A DNA stretch of 52,611 nucleotides from Rhodopirellula sp. (GTDB lineage: Bacteria; Planctomycetota; Planctomycetia; Pirellulales; Thermoguttaceae): assembly GCA_012728855.1 (NCBI GenBank), contig JAAYEH010000512.1:1-52611 (forward strand), written 5' to 3'. Numbering within the stretch: the first letter of the stretch is position 1; each line of letters starts with the position of its first letter. The notes beneath the pieces are model-generated. The model saw nothing but the letters and a program-made list of their open reading frames with translations, searched no databases and was not told the DNA's origin. Below, piece by piece: positions 44,137 to 52,230 of this stretch. The position numbers were made by a program, and so were the translations under genes.

Positions 44137-44141
44137 GATCG

Positions 44142-47093
44142 TTACCGAAGGTCCGCCCCGGCGATGCGCTCGCCGCGTAGCTGCTTCGCCTGCTCGTCCG
44201 GGTTAAAGGTGCCGTAAAAAAGCGCGTTTGCGTCCATCCAGGTGACGATCCGCTGCCAGTCGTCCTCCGAAAGTTTCACGTCGTAGTGCCCTTCATCGAG
44301 CAGCTTCGTCAATTTGCTCGCCCGGGCGCCGAACCGGTCGGGCGCCGTCAAAGGCTCATAGTTGTCTTGCGGATTCCCCCAGGCCGTGTACGCGACCAGC
44401 GGAACCAGAGCATCGTACGATCGGCTGAATTGCCCCGCGGGCTCGGCCGTTAGCACCACTTTGCCCTCCGGCTTCTCGGGATTGTGGCAAGCGACGCAAT
44501 GCCGGTCGAGCACCGGTTGCACGAGGATCGGGTAACTCAACGGGAGCGAACCGTCGGGGCCGCGTTCGATCACCGAAGGCGGGCGGGCCAGCGCCGAGGC
44601 TCCCCCGGGGTCGAGCAGCGTCGTGGTGCGTGGCTCGTGGCACCCCACGCAAGACACGTGCTCGCCGGGCTGGAGATAGGTCAGCGAACGCATGGTCTGC
44701 ACGGCGCGCCCGCGTGCATCGAGCGCCTGAAACAGCACGGGAGTGCCGGCCGGTACGCGAAACCAGGCCGAACCGTCCGGCTCGACTGGCACCGTGCCCA
44801 ACACCTGCTTGCCCGGCGACGCATTGGCCGCGCCGACTCGGGGCGTGTTGGCATGGGGTGTGGTCTTCGGCAGCACCTGCACGATTCTCAACCCACGGAT
44901 CTCGCCGTCGGGCAGCTTCGGCCAGCTCTCGTAGACGTTCTTCAGAAAGAACGTCCCCTCGGGCTCCTCCGCCGTGTTGTCGGCAAACTGCGCGGGCATT
45001 CGCAGCACCGGCGGCTTGCTGCGGGCGCGTAATGGAATGGGCCAGAGGCTCGAGATATTGGGATCGCGGTACAGCAGTTCTCTGTTGCCGAAAGCGTCGC
45101 AGAGGTACAGCCCAAACATGTTCGGCAGATTCACGCCCGGCTCGCCGCGCAAGCGATCGAAGCTATAAGCCGCCAGGAAATACTTTTCGGAAAGCGGCCA
45201 GGGCGACCGGTAGCAGTGGCCCGGCCAACGAAGCTCTTCTTCGCAGACCGTCCGCTGCTTGTCCACTTCGCGGCCGGTCGGCCCCCATCCTTGGTTCTGC
45301 GGATCGTCAAACCGCGTCGGCTCGGAGACCGGTATGCCCCGCATCAGCTTGATTTCCGACTCGGGAAACGCGGCGTCGGGCGTAAGCCGGGTGATTGCCG
45401 CCGGACCGTCCACGCCGCGGTTCGTGTCCAGCAACACGATCGAGCCGGCCGTCATGCCGTGGTGCGGCGCGGCGGTGGCCATCACCTTCGACGAGCCCGG
45501 CACACTCCGCGCTTCCCACGTGCCGACCGGGTTGAACGTGTTGTTGCCGTAGTAGATCCGCGCATTGCTGCCGTCCTGCCGCACGGTCCAAAGCTGTTGG
45601 TAGAAGACAGCGTTGCGGTCCACGTAGTCCCAGCGGGTGTAGATCACGCGGCCGTCGTTCAACACCGCCGGATCCCACTCGTTGGTCTCGTGAAACGAAA
45701 TCGGATGCGGATTCGAACCATCGGCCTCCGCCATGGCCAGCGTGTACACGTAGCACGGGCCGCGCCCACAACGGTGGTAGCCGCCCCGCCGGGTCGAGAT
45801 GAACAACAGCTTGCCGTCCGGCAGGCAGGTGGGCGAGAAGTCGTCGTAGGGACCGTCGGTCAGACGCCGAAGCTCGGAACCGTCGGCTCGGACCGAATAG
45901 AGGTGATAGCGCCGGTCGGCCGCGGCCGGATCGCCCCAACTCTTCGGCGGCGTGTCGCACTCGCAGAAAGCGAAGTAGATCGTCCTGCCATCGTGAGAGA
46001 CCTCCGGGTGCAGGTAGCTGCCCGCGGGCAGATCGCCGGTCAGTCGCCTGACCTTCATCGACCGGCCCGGTTCCTCCAGCACGAACACGCCTCCACCCGG
46101 CTGCGCCGTGTAGCCGTAGTACTGCGTGAGCTGATGCGACATGACCGAAGGCACGCGCTTGGCGAACACCAAGGGGCCGATGTCGGCCGCGGGATTGCCG
46201 AGCACCATCTCCCGGCGCAAGCGATGCACGTTCCTCCAAAGGGATTCCCACTGGTCGTCCGTCGCGCCCGCGCTGTCCTTCAGCGCACGAAACTCCTCAT
46301 GCAGCGATTCCCAGGCTGTCCGCTTCCCGCCTAACTCGCCGCCGCCGGTCAAGTCGTCAAGCAGTGCATCGCCGCGAGTCAGCGTCCGTTGGACCGCCTG
46401 GGCGTAGCTGCGCGACTCTCGCGGCGCGGCGATGCCGTCCTGCATGCGCCAGTCCCATTCGATCAGTGCTTGTTCGATGGCCGCGCGCAGCGGCGGCGAG
46501 CAGCCGACGGCGTCCGGCTGCGGATAAGTCCGCTCACACGGTTTCATCGCCAGGGCCGTAACGTTGTCGCCCTCGACAATCCGTGGTGCGTCGAGCTGAA
46601 CGGCGGTCGGGCCGTTCGTAGCCGAGACGTCGATCACGAGGATCGCCGTGTCGTCTTCCCACTCCAATCTCGCTTCCACCTGGGCTGGTGAGCCTTCCAG
46701 TCGCTTCGTGTCGACCAGCGGCCTGGCTTGCCGGCCGACCGTTCCCGCGACAGTGCGGATCGTGATCCGCCGGCCTTTGTCCAGGGCAGCCACGGCTCTG
46801 CGCGGCGGGTGGCCCATCAAGGCCAGCTCGGCGCCGGCGTCTTCGGCGAACAGCCAGAAGCCGGACACGCTGCCGTGCGCAGGGAGGATCTGTTTGCCGT
46901 CGAATGCGACCGTCGTCTCAGAGCCTATCCCAAAACCGCCGGGGACTGGCTCACTTTGCGGAGTCTTCGCAGCAAAATGTGCCTGTCCCCTTCTCCCGAG
47001 GTCTTGGGATAGACTCTCGGCCGCTTGGGCCGCAACGGAAAACGTCACGGCCAGGAGAATAAGGCTCGACCGTACTATATGTCGTGTCGTCAT
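44142..47093 (-). CDS. Exported hydrazine-synthase-alpha-like propeller/c-type cytochrome protein
   Basis: A 983-residue protein starting at ATG 47093, overlapping the iclR-type stop by four bases (ATGA). A signal peptide (hydrophobic, cleavage near AQA-AE) is followed at once by a 33-residue peptide (about 27-59) encoded by the palindrome copy at 46920-47017. Then come a beta-rich domain, a TolB/PD40-like propeller (LHPEVSHDGRTIYFAFCE, DDFSPTCLPDGKLLFISTRRGG, WDPAVLNDGRVIYTRWDY) and a hydrazine-synthase-alpha middle-like domain. Two c-type haem sites lie near the end: CVGCH (C815, C818, H819) and CVACH (C866, C869, H870). In anammox bacteria such a subunit makes hydrazine; here the context is sugar metabolism and the role is unknown. 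It is second in the operon. Confidence 0.8.
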   Translation of the reverse strand: MTTRHIVRSSLILLAVTFSVAAQAAESLSQDLGRRGQAHFAAKTPQSEPVPGGFGIGSETTVAFDGKQILPAHGSVSGFWLFAEDAGAELALMGHPPRRAVAALDKGRRITIRTVAGTVGRQARPLVDTKRLEGSPAQVEARLEWEDDTAILVIDVSATNGPTAVQLDAPRIVEGDNVTALAMKPCERTYPQPDAVGCSPPLRAAIEQALIEWDWRMQDGIAAPRESRSYAQAVQRTLTRGDALLDDLTGGGELGGKRTAWESLHEEFRALKDSAGATDDQWESLWRNVHRLRREMVLGNPAADIGPLVFAKRVPSVMSHQLTQYYGYTAQPGGGVFVLEEPGRSMKVRRLTGDLPAGSYLHPEVSHDGRTIYFAFCECDTPPKSWGDPAAADRRYHLYSVRADGSELRRLTDGPYDDFSPTCLPDGKLLFISTRRGGYHRCGRGPCYVYTLAMAEADGSNPHPISFHETNEWDPAVLNDGRVIYTRWDYVDRNAVFYQQLWTVRQDGSNARIYYGNNTFNPVGTWEARSVPGSSKVMATAAPHHGMTAGSIVLLDTNRGVDGPAAITRLTPDAAFPESEIKLMRGIPVSEPTRFDDPQNQGWGPTGREVDKQRTVCEEELRWPGHCYRSPWPLSEKYFLAAYSFDRLRGEPGVNLPNMFGLYLCDAFGNRELLYRDPNISSLWPIPLRARSKPPVLRMPAQFADNTAEEPEGTFFLKNVYESWPKLPDGEIRGLRIVQVLPKTTPHANTPRVGAANASPGKQVLGTVPVEPDGSAWFRVPAGTPVLFQALDARGRAVQTMRSLTYLQPGEHVSCVGCHEPRTTTLLDPGGASALARPPSVIERGPDGSLPLSYPILVQPVLDRHCVACHNPEKPEGKVVLTAEPAGQFSRSYDALVPLVAYTAWGNPQDNYEPLTAPDRFGARASKLTKLLDEGHYDVKLSEDDWQRIVTWMDANALFYGTFNPDEQAKQLRGERIAGADLR
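46920..47017. repeat. 98-bp nested palindrome at the N-terminus of the HZS-alpha-like gene
   Basis: Same family as 25937-26036 and 42553-42653, with two mismatches in the outer stem (AGAGCCTATCCC...GGGATAGACTCT). On the coding (minus) strand it gives a stop-free peptide with GQAHFAAKTPQSEPVPGG, in the same frame and orientation as in the sulfatase. It is exactly 3 bp shorter than the sulfatase copy. It falls just after the signal peptide. Confidence 0.92.
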
Positions 47094-47968
47094 GATGCGC
47101 GGTTCTCCGTGTCTACTCGCCCTGAAATAAGCGAAGCAACCTTGCCCTGCGCGGGCGTTGGTGCAGGCTGGCTCCCCAAATGATCAACGCCGCCCAACGC
47201 GTGCGATACCTTCCGGCACGCGGCCATCACGGCACCGGCGCAGGACGCCACCATGGAAGCGTGGCTATGAAAGATCGTCAGCGTGGTAATGCCGATCGAC
47301 GCGACGATCCGGCCGGTGTAGTCGAACACCGGCCCTGCCAGGCACAGCATCCCGCGCAGGTACTCCTCGTTGTCCGTCGCATACCCCTGCCGCACGACTT
47401 GCTCGAGATGGCCGGCCAGTTCCGCTGGGTCGCAAATTGTCCTGTCCGTGAGCCGGGCAAAGCCTTCTTGCGACAAGTGTTGGAAGAGCTTCGGTTCGGC
47501 GTGTGCAAGGAGGATCTTGCCCGGCGCGCTGCAATGCATCATCAGCCGCGCACCGATGCGACCGGCCACGTGAACCTCGCGCCGCGTCTGGCGAACGGTT
47601 ACCCCCATCGACCGATCGCCGTCGCGAATGCTCATGTAGGCGGTCTCGCCGGTCGCCTCCCAAAGCTCGGCGATCGGCTCCTCGGCAGCGGCCACCACAT
47701 CCATACGGCTGATCGGCTTACTGAAATGGTGCAGCGGCACCATGCTCAGCCGGTATAAAGGCCCCTTTTCCTGCACGACCCACCCCTCGTCGCAAAGGGT
47801 GCCTAATAGGCGCAGGATCATGTGTTTATTCAGTTCCAGCTCCTGGCTGATCTGCGTGACGGACAGCGGCTTGGCTGCCTGGCACAGCAACTCCAACAGC
47901 CGGATCCCCTTACGAAAAGCAGGGGCGTCATACGACTGCGCGATGGGAGCAACTTCGCCCTCGGCCAT
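47090..47968 (-). CDS. IclR-family transcriptional regulator
   Basis: A 292-residue protein. I start it at ATG 47968, with GGGGGGTG just upstream. The N-terminal winged helix-turn-helix (about 18-80) reads FRKGIRLLELLCQAAKPLSVTQI and LELNKHMILRLLGTLCDEGWV. The effector-binding domain (about 90-275) has the IclR marks: GETAYMSIRDGDRSMGV, RLMMHCSAPGKILLAHAE and GYATDNEEYLRGMLCLAGPVFDYTGRIVASIGI. The ligand is usually a small carbon compound, here probably a sugar-derived one. It heads the operon HZS-alpha-like, aldo/keto reductase, sulfatase. The last four bases overlap the next start (ATGA). Confidence 0.93.
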   Translation of the reverse strand: MAEGEVAPIAQSYDAPAFRKGIRLLELLCQAAKPLSVTQISQELELNKHMILRLLGTLCDEGWVVQEKGPLYRLSMVPLHHFSKPISRMDVVAAAEEPIAELWEATGETAYMSIRDGDRSMGVTVRQTRREVHVAGRIGARLMMHCSAPGKILLAHAEPKLFQHLSQEGFARLTDRTICDPAELAGHLEQVVRQGYATDNEEYLRGMLCLAGPVFDYTGRIVASIGITTLTIFHSHASMVASCAGAVMAACRKVSHALGGVDHLGSQPAPTPAQGKVASLISGRVDTENRAS

Positions 47969-47997
47969 TCTGCACCCCCCAGTATCTATTACACGGG

Positions 47998-48012
47998 TGG
48001 AACTGTATTTCA
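47998..48012 (-). promoter_or_regulatory. Candidate IclR-type operator
   Basis: TGGAACTGTATTTCA is an imperfect palindrome. It agrees with the E. coli IclR box TGGAAATNATTTCCA at 10 of 14 defined positions. It lies 30 bases upstream of the regulator's start, where self-repression would act. The match is moderate and untested. Confidence 0.35.
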
Positions 48013-48029
48013 CGAGTGTATCACAGGCC

Positions 48030-48051
48030 GCGAAGGATTGCAATCCTTCGC
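48030..48051. promoter_or_regulatory. Perfect 22-bp palindrome upstream of the IclR-type gene
   Basis: The core CGAAGGATTGCAATCCTTCG (48031-48050) extends by one G-C pair on each side. It has no loop base, as operators often do, and lies 62-83 bases upstream of the regulator start. The A-run CAAAAAAAC beside it on the plus strand becomes a T-run before the palindrome on the minus strand, so it is not a terminator for the regulator. A binding site for the regulator or another dimeric protein is the simplest reading. Confidence 0.5.
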
Positions 48052-48061
48052 AAAAAAACAC

Positions 48062-48875
48062 TCGCCAAGCTGCTAACGCAGGTTCCGGTAACGCTGTTCC
48101 AGGTCTGCCAGGAGGAGCGGACTGTATGGCGACAATTCATCCGCCGGGCCAACAGACAATTCCCGCAAGAAGCAGGCCATCGGCTTCGCCATGACCGCCG
48201 AGGGCGAGTTCCTCTCCCACGGTCGTCAGGTGGAGGTAGGATTTCTGAGTCCGCTCCGACAGGCCGGCCAACTGCAGGTCGTGGAGCATCCGCTGGGCGA
48301 GCGGGGTGAGTAGGAGCCCTTTTCGCTTGGCGGGAACGACTGCGGCGGGAAGACATCGGATGGTACTGCTTCCTCGCCTTGGCTGCCGACCAAGAGGGAA
48401 GATCCTGTTGGCGGCTCGATCGCATCCAATGCGCCGTACCCTGTTTCGATCGGCATGCGCTGTGGGACGCACGAAACGGGCTCGTGGAACTGGACCTGAT
48501 CGCCGATCGTCCCTGGCGTCAAAACGACCCCGACGGCTGCTATCAGATCCTTTCCGTCGAGCGTCCGCCACAACAAGGCCAGCCCTCCCCGCAAGGCCCA
48601 ACGACCCACTTGACTGTTCAAAACAGGTCTTTCCTGGGCTGCCTCACGTACCGTTTGAGGATTCTACCAACGGGAGTCGCCCGGTGATAGAATGGCCGCC
48701 GGGAGCTTATCTTATCCACTTTCCGCGAAGTGCGTGCGGAGTACGATGAACTGATCAAGCGGGTTCTTCGGCGGCTCTACAAACGGAATGAGAGAGCGGG
48801 GCGCAGGTCTCGGCGACGTCGACAGTCGCTGGGGCTGCGGACGGTTCTCTTTCGAGGGTTTCATCGGGGGAAGTC
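48062..48875. other. 814-bp gap with decayed sequence
   Basis: The region runs between the IclR-type promoter and the second hybrid kinase. Several frames are open but none has a start, Shine-Dalgarno and family match together. The clearest trace is the integrase scrap at 48235-48312. A minus-strand frame at about 48330-48621 (with LDGKDLIAAVGVVLTPGTIGD) looks coding-like, but I do not recognise it. Confidence 0.45.
48235..48312 (-). pseudogene. Remnant of a tyrosine recombinase N-terminal domain
   Basis: The minus strand reads LTPLAQRMLHDLQLAGLSERTQKSY, the SAM-like N-terminal core of XerD/IS91-linked integrases (typical: RMxxDLxLRxLSxxTQxSY). The next residues do not continue the family and no catalytic Arg or Tyr region is nearby, so only about 26 codons survive. 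It marks a past insertion in the gap. Confidence 0.5.
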
Positions 48876-51800
48876 ATGGTTTCAAACAATGCCCCGCCGG
48901 GCGGGCGATTTCCGATGAGGTTCCTGACGACGGCCGTGATTCTCACCGGAATCGTCCTCGCCTGGCTCTCCTGGGGACTGTACCGGTCGTATCAGATCGT
49001 CAAAGTGACCAAACAGCGGAATTTCAGGATTGAACAACTCCGTGGTACGATCATTTACCTCGACGAGGTGCTGACGATGTCGGCCCGCATGGCAGTGGCC
49101 ACGGGAGATCTGGCATGGGAAGAGCGGTATCGCCGGCACGAACCGAAACTCGAACAGGCGATCGAAGAGGCAATGGCCACGGCTCCTCAGGCCTATCGCG
49201 GCCGCAACGCGATGGAAACCGATGCTGCCAACGCCAGGTTGGTGGCGATGGAGAACGAGGCATTTGACCTTGTGCGACAGCAACGCCTGGAAGAAGCTCA
49301 CTCCCTTCTCTTCAGCAGCGAATACGAAGCGCAAAAGGGAAGCTATGCCCGGGGTATGCAAGAGTTGGCGGACTCCCTCAGCGCTTCCTCCATCGCGATC
49401 CTGGCAGCGGAACAACGGAGGACGTATTCGAGCATCCTGCTCGCCGTTTCCGTCACTGGAATCTTGCTGGTCGGATGGTTGTTTGTGTTGCGCGCCATGC
49501 GAGGCTGGCGAGCCGCTCTCTGGAAAGCGCATGACGAATTGGAGACACGTGTCCGGCAGCGAACGGCTGAATTGGCGGTCGCCAACGAGGAACTGACTCG
49601 GGAAATCGCCGATCGCAGGCAGGCAGAAGAGGCTCTGGCTTACGAGCGGTTCCTGTTGGCCACTCTCATGGACAATTCGCCCGATTACATCTACTTCAAA
49701 GATGCTGCGGGCCGGTTTATTCGAATCAGCAAAGCGCTGGCTCAGTATTTCGGCCTGGACGACGCATCTCAGGCGACAGGAAAGGCCGACTTCGACATCT
49801 ACGGCGCCCAGCGCGCCAAGCAATACCTGGACGACGAGCAGGAAGTGATGAAGACGGGCAGGCCGATCGTGGATAAGGAGGAAGAGCAGACCTGGCCGGA
49901 TGGGCGCGTCACTTGGATTTCGACCAGCAAGGTTCCACTGCGCAGCACCGCCGGAGAAATCATCGGCACGTTCGGTATCTCCCGCGATATCACGGACCGC
50001 AAGCGGGCTGAAACGACGCTGCGAGCCAGCGAGATGAAATTTCGGACCCTTTACGATTCGTCTCGAGACGCCATCATGGTGCTCGCTCCCGGAGATCAAT
50101 TCCTAGGCGGAAACACCGCTGCCATCAGGCTGTTCGGGTGCAGAGATGAGGAAGAATTCACCTCGTGTTCCCCGGCAACCCTCTCGCCGGAATACCAGCC
50201 GGACGGGGCCCTTTCGACCGTGAAAGCGCAAGAAATGATGGCGCTCGCCATGGAGAATGGGTCGCATGTTTTCGAGTGGGCCCACCAGCGCATCGACGGA
50301 AGCCGGTTTTTCGCGACGGTCCTGCTGACCCGCATGGAGGTGGAGGGCAAGACGTATTTGCAGGCCACGGTCCGAGACATTACCGATCAGAAGCAAGCAG
50401 CCGAAGCGCTGCGAACGGCGAAGGAGGCGGCGGAAGTGGCCAACCGGGCAAAGAGCAACTTCTTAGCCAACATGAGCCATGAAATCCGTACCCCCATGAA
50501 CGCCATCATCGGCATGACGGAACTGGTCCTCGACACCGAGTTGGCTCCCTCACAACGCGATTACCTCGAAATGGTCCGGGAGTCCGCGGACTCTTTGCTC
50601 ACCATTATCAACGACATCCTCGACTTCTCCAAGATCGAGGCCGGCAAACTCGATTTGGAGGAGACGGTCTTCGGCCTTCGGGAGCGGGTTGGCGATGCGA
50701 TGAAGTCGCTGGCCTTGCGAGCAGACGACAAAGGGCTTGAACTCGCCTGGCGCATTCATCCCGATACCCCCGACGCTCTTCTCGGAGACCCCATCCGGCT
50801 CGGCCAGATCTTGCTCAATTTGGTCGGCAATGCCCTCAAGTTCACGGAGGCGGGCGAAGTCGTGCTGGAAGTGAACTGCGAGTCTCGAACCGATAGTGAA
50901 GCCGTGCTGCGATTCGTCGTCCGCGACACGGGTATCGGACTGTCGGAAGACGCGTTAACCAAGATTTTCGAGGCGTTCACGCAGGCCGACGCCTCGACAA
51001 CTCGCAAGTACGGAGGAACCGGTCTGGGGCTGGCGATTTCGTCTCGTTTGGTCGCTCTCATGGACGGACGCCTCTGGGCCCAGAGCAAGGTCGGGGAAGG
51101 AAGCGTCTTCCAGTTCGTTGCACGTTTCAAGCTGGCGACTGCCAAGCCTGGCGGTCGTCCAAGCATCAAGCCGGCGGTCGTCCGCGAAGCCCGCGTGCTG
51201 ATTGTCGACGACAACGCCACGAACCGGCTCATTCTTCAGGAGATGACGCGCAACTGGGGCATGCACCCTATAGCCGTGAGCAGCGCCCATGAGGCAATCT
51301 CTGTTTTACGAAAAGCTCATGAAGAAAAGGCGCGGGTGCCGTTGGTGCTTTCCGACGTCAACATGCCGGACGTGGATGGCCTCACCTTAACGAAGTGGAT
51401 TCGGGAAGACTCGCAACTGGCGGATACGGCGGTCATCGTCCTCACCTCGGGGGCTCATCCCGAGGATCTGAAACGCTGTACTGAACTCAAGGTTGCTGCG
51501 CACCTCATGAAGCCGGTCAAACAATCGGAACTCCTGGGTGCCATCGAGATGTCGTTGGGAGCCGCCGTTTCCGTCGACGCCGATTTGGAGACGCATCGAG
51601 GCGAATCGAAGCAGCCACGGCTTCCGCTGCATGTCTTGCTCGCCGAGGACAGTCTGGTGAATCAGAAGCTGGCAGTCGGACTGTTGGAGAAACATGGGCA
51701 CTCGGTCACCATCGCCAACAATGGTAAAGAGGCCATTGCCGCCTTGGCATCCCAGTCATTTGATGCCGTGCTGATGGACGTGGAAATGCCGGAGATGGAC

Positions 51801-52004
51801 GGTCTTGAGGCGACTGCCGTCATCCGCGTCAAGGAACGGCAGACGGGCACGCACGTCCCCATCATTGCGATGACCGCCCACGCCATGAAAGGAGACCGTG
51901 AACGATGCCTGGAGGCGGGAATGGATGATTATGTATCCAAACCGATCCGCGCTCAGCAGTTGCTCGAGACTCTGGAATCCGTCCTGCAAGACGCCCGGCG
52001 GTGA
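48876..52004 (+). CDS. Double-PAS hybrid sensor histidine kinase with two receivers, no HPt
   Basis: A 1042-residue inner-membrane sensor starting at ATG 48876 (GGGGGAAG upstream); ATG 48915 is an in-frame alternative. Domain order: transmembrane helix (about 16-36), an extracytoplasmic helical sensor region (about 40-180), second transmembrane helix (about 184-206), a coiled-coil linker, PAS 1 (about 258-380, DNSPDYIYFKD), PAS 2 (about 387-510), HisKA with MSHEIRTPMNA (His535), HATPase (NLVGNALKFTEAG near 647, GGTGLGLAISS near 713), receiver 1 (Asp827 in LSDVNMPDVDG) and receiver 2 (Asp968 in LMDVEMPEMDG). It parallels the 13302 kinase closely from HisKA onward, which suggests duplication. 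Unlike that protein it ends after receiver 2 without an HPt. Confidence 0.94.
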   Translation: MVSNNAPPGGRFPMRFLTTAVILTGIVLAWLSWGLYRSYQIVKVTKQRNFRIEQLRGTIIYLDEVLTMSARMAVATGDLAWEERYRRHEPKLEQAIEEAMATAPQAYRGRNAMETDAANARLVAMENEAFDLVRQQRLEEAHSLLFSSEYEAQKGSYARGMQELADSLSASSIAILAAEQRRTYSSILLAVSVTGILLVGWLFVLRAMRGWRAALWKAHDELETRVRQRTAELAVANEELTREIADRRQAEEALAYERFLLATLMDNSPDYIYFKDAAGRFIRISKALAQYFGLDDASQATGKADFDIYGAQRAKQYLDDEQEVMKTGRPIVDKEEEQTWPDGRVTWISTSKVPLRSTAGEIIGTFGISRDITDRKRAETTLRASEMKFRTLYDSSRDAIMVLAPGDQFLGGNTAAIRLFGCRDEEEFTSCSPATLSPEYQPDGALSTVKAQEMMALAMENGSHVFEWAHQRIDGSRFFATVLLTRMEVEGKTYLQATVRDITDQKQAAEALRTAKEAAEVANRAKSNFLANMSHEIRTPMNAIIGMTELVLDTELAPSQRDYLEMVRESADSLLTIINDILDFSKIEAGKLDLEETVFGLRERVGDAMKSLALRADDKGLELAWRIHPDTPDALLGDPIRLGQILLNLVGNALKFTEAGEVVLEVNCESRTDSEAVLRFVVRDTGIGLSEDALTKIFEAFTQADASTTRKYGGTGLGLAISSRLVALMDGRLWAQSKVGEGSVFQFVARFKLATAKPGGRPSIKPAVVREARVLIVDDNATNRLILQEMTRNWGMHPIAVSSAHEAISVLRKAHEEKARVPLVLSDVNMPDVDGLTLTKWIREDSQLADTAVIVLTSGAHPEDLKRCTELKVAAHLMKPVKQSELLGAIEMSLGAAVSVDADLETHRGESKQPRLPLHVLLAEDSLVNQKLAVGLLEKHGHSVTIANNGKEAIAALASQSFDAVLMDVEMPEMDGLEATAVIRVKERQTGTHVPIIAMTAHAMKGDRERCLEAGMDDYVSKPIRAQQLLETLESVLQDARR

Positions 52005-52026
52005 AACGCGGCCGCACCTCCGACAC

Positions 52027-52048
52027 GGAAAAAAGACTCCCGGCCCCC
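52027..52048. repeat. Single arm of the GTCGGGAGTC repeat family
   Basis: GGAAAAAAGACTCCCGGCCC and the next two bases differ from the 9828-9847 arm by one extra A and one A-to-G change. It lies 23 bases after the second hybrid kinase. No partner arm is found nearby. Confidence 0.65.
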
Positions 52049-52230
52049 TTCGGAACTGCCGCCGCTGGTGAATTCGACACTTGTCTTTCTCGCCGATGCC
52101 AAGAAGCCGTGAATTGATCTTCGCGAGCCGGCACGCTACCATGGGTAAATGGTGGCCGCGGGAAGAATATCCCGGCCGAGCGGACACGGGATACTGCGGT
52201 TCAAAACTCCCAACGAAGGTCAGAACAGCC

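Noticed and set aside
45216..46334. 372-residue plus-strand ORF inside the HZS-alpha-like gene
   Set aside because: Antisense shadow; composition and lack of motifs fit no protein.
44142..47093. Evidence of anammox metabolism
   Set aside because: Only an HZS-alpha-like protein is present, in a sulfatase/aldo-keto reductase operon, with no hydrazine synthase beta/gamma or hydrazine dehydrogenase nearby.
48030..48051. Rho-independent terminator
   Set aside because: The stem is strong but the neighbouring run is A on the plus strand and precedes the stem on the minus strand, so no U-tract follows it in either direction.
48226..48621. 131-residue minus-strand ORF in the decayed gap
   Set aside because: Part of it looks coding-like (LDGKDLIAAVGVVLTPG), but I recognise no family, see no ribosome-binding site, and the end is in the wrong frame for the integrase scrap; not listed as a gene.
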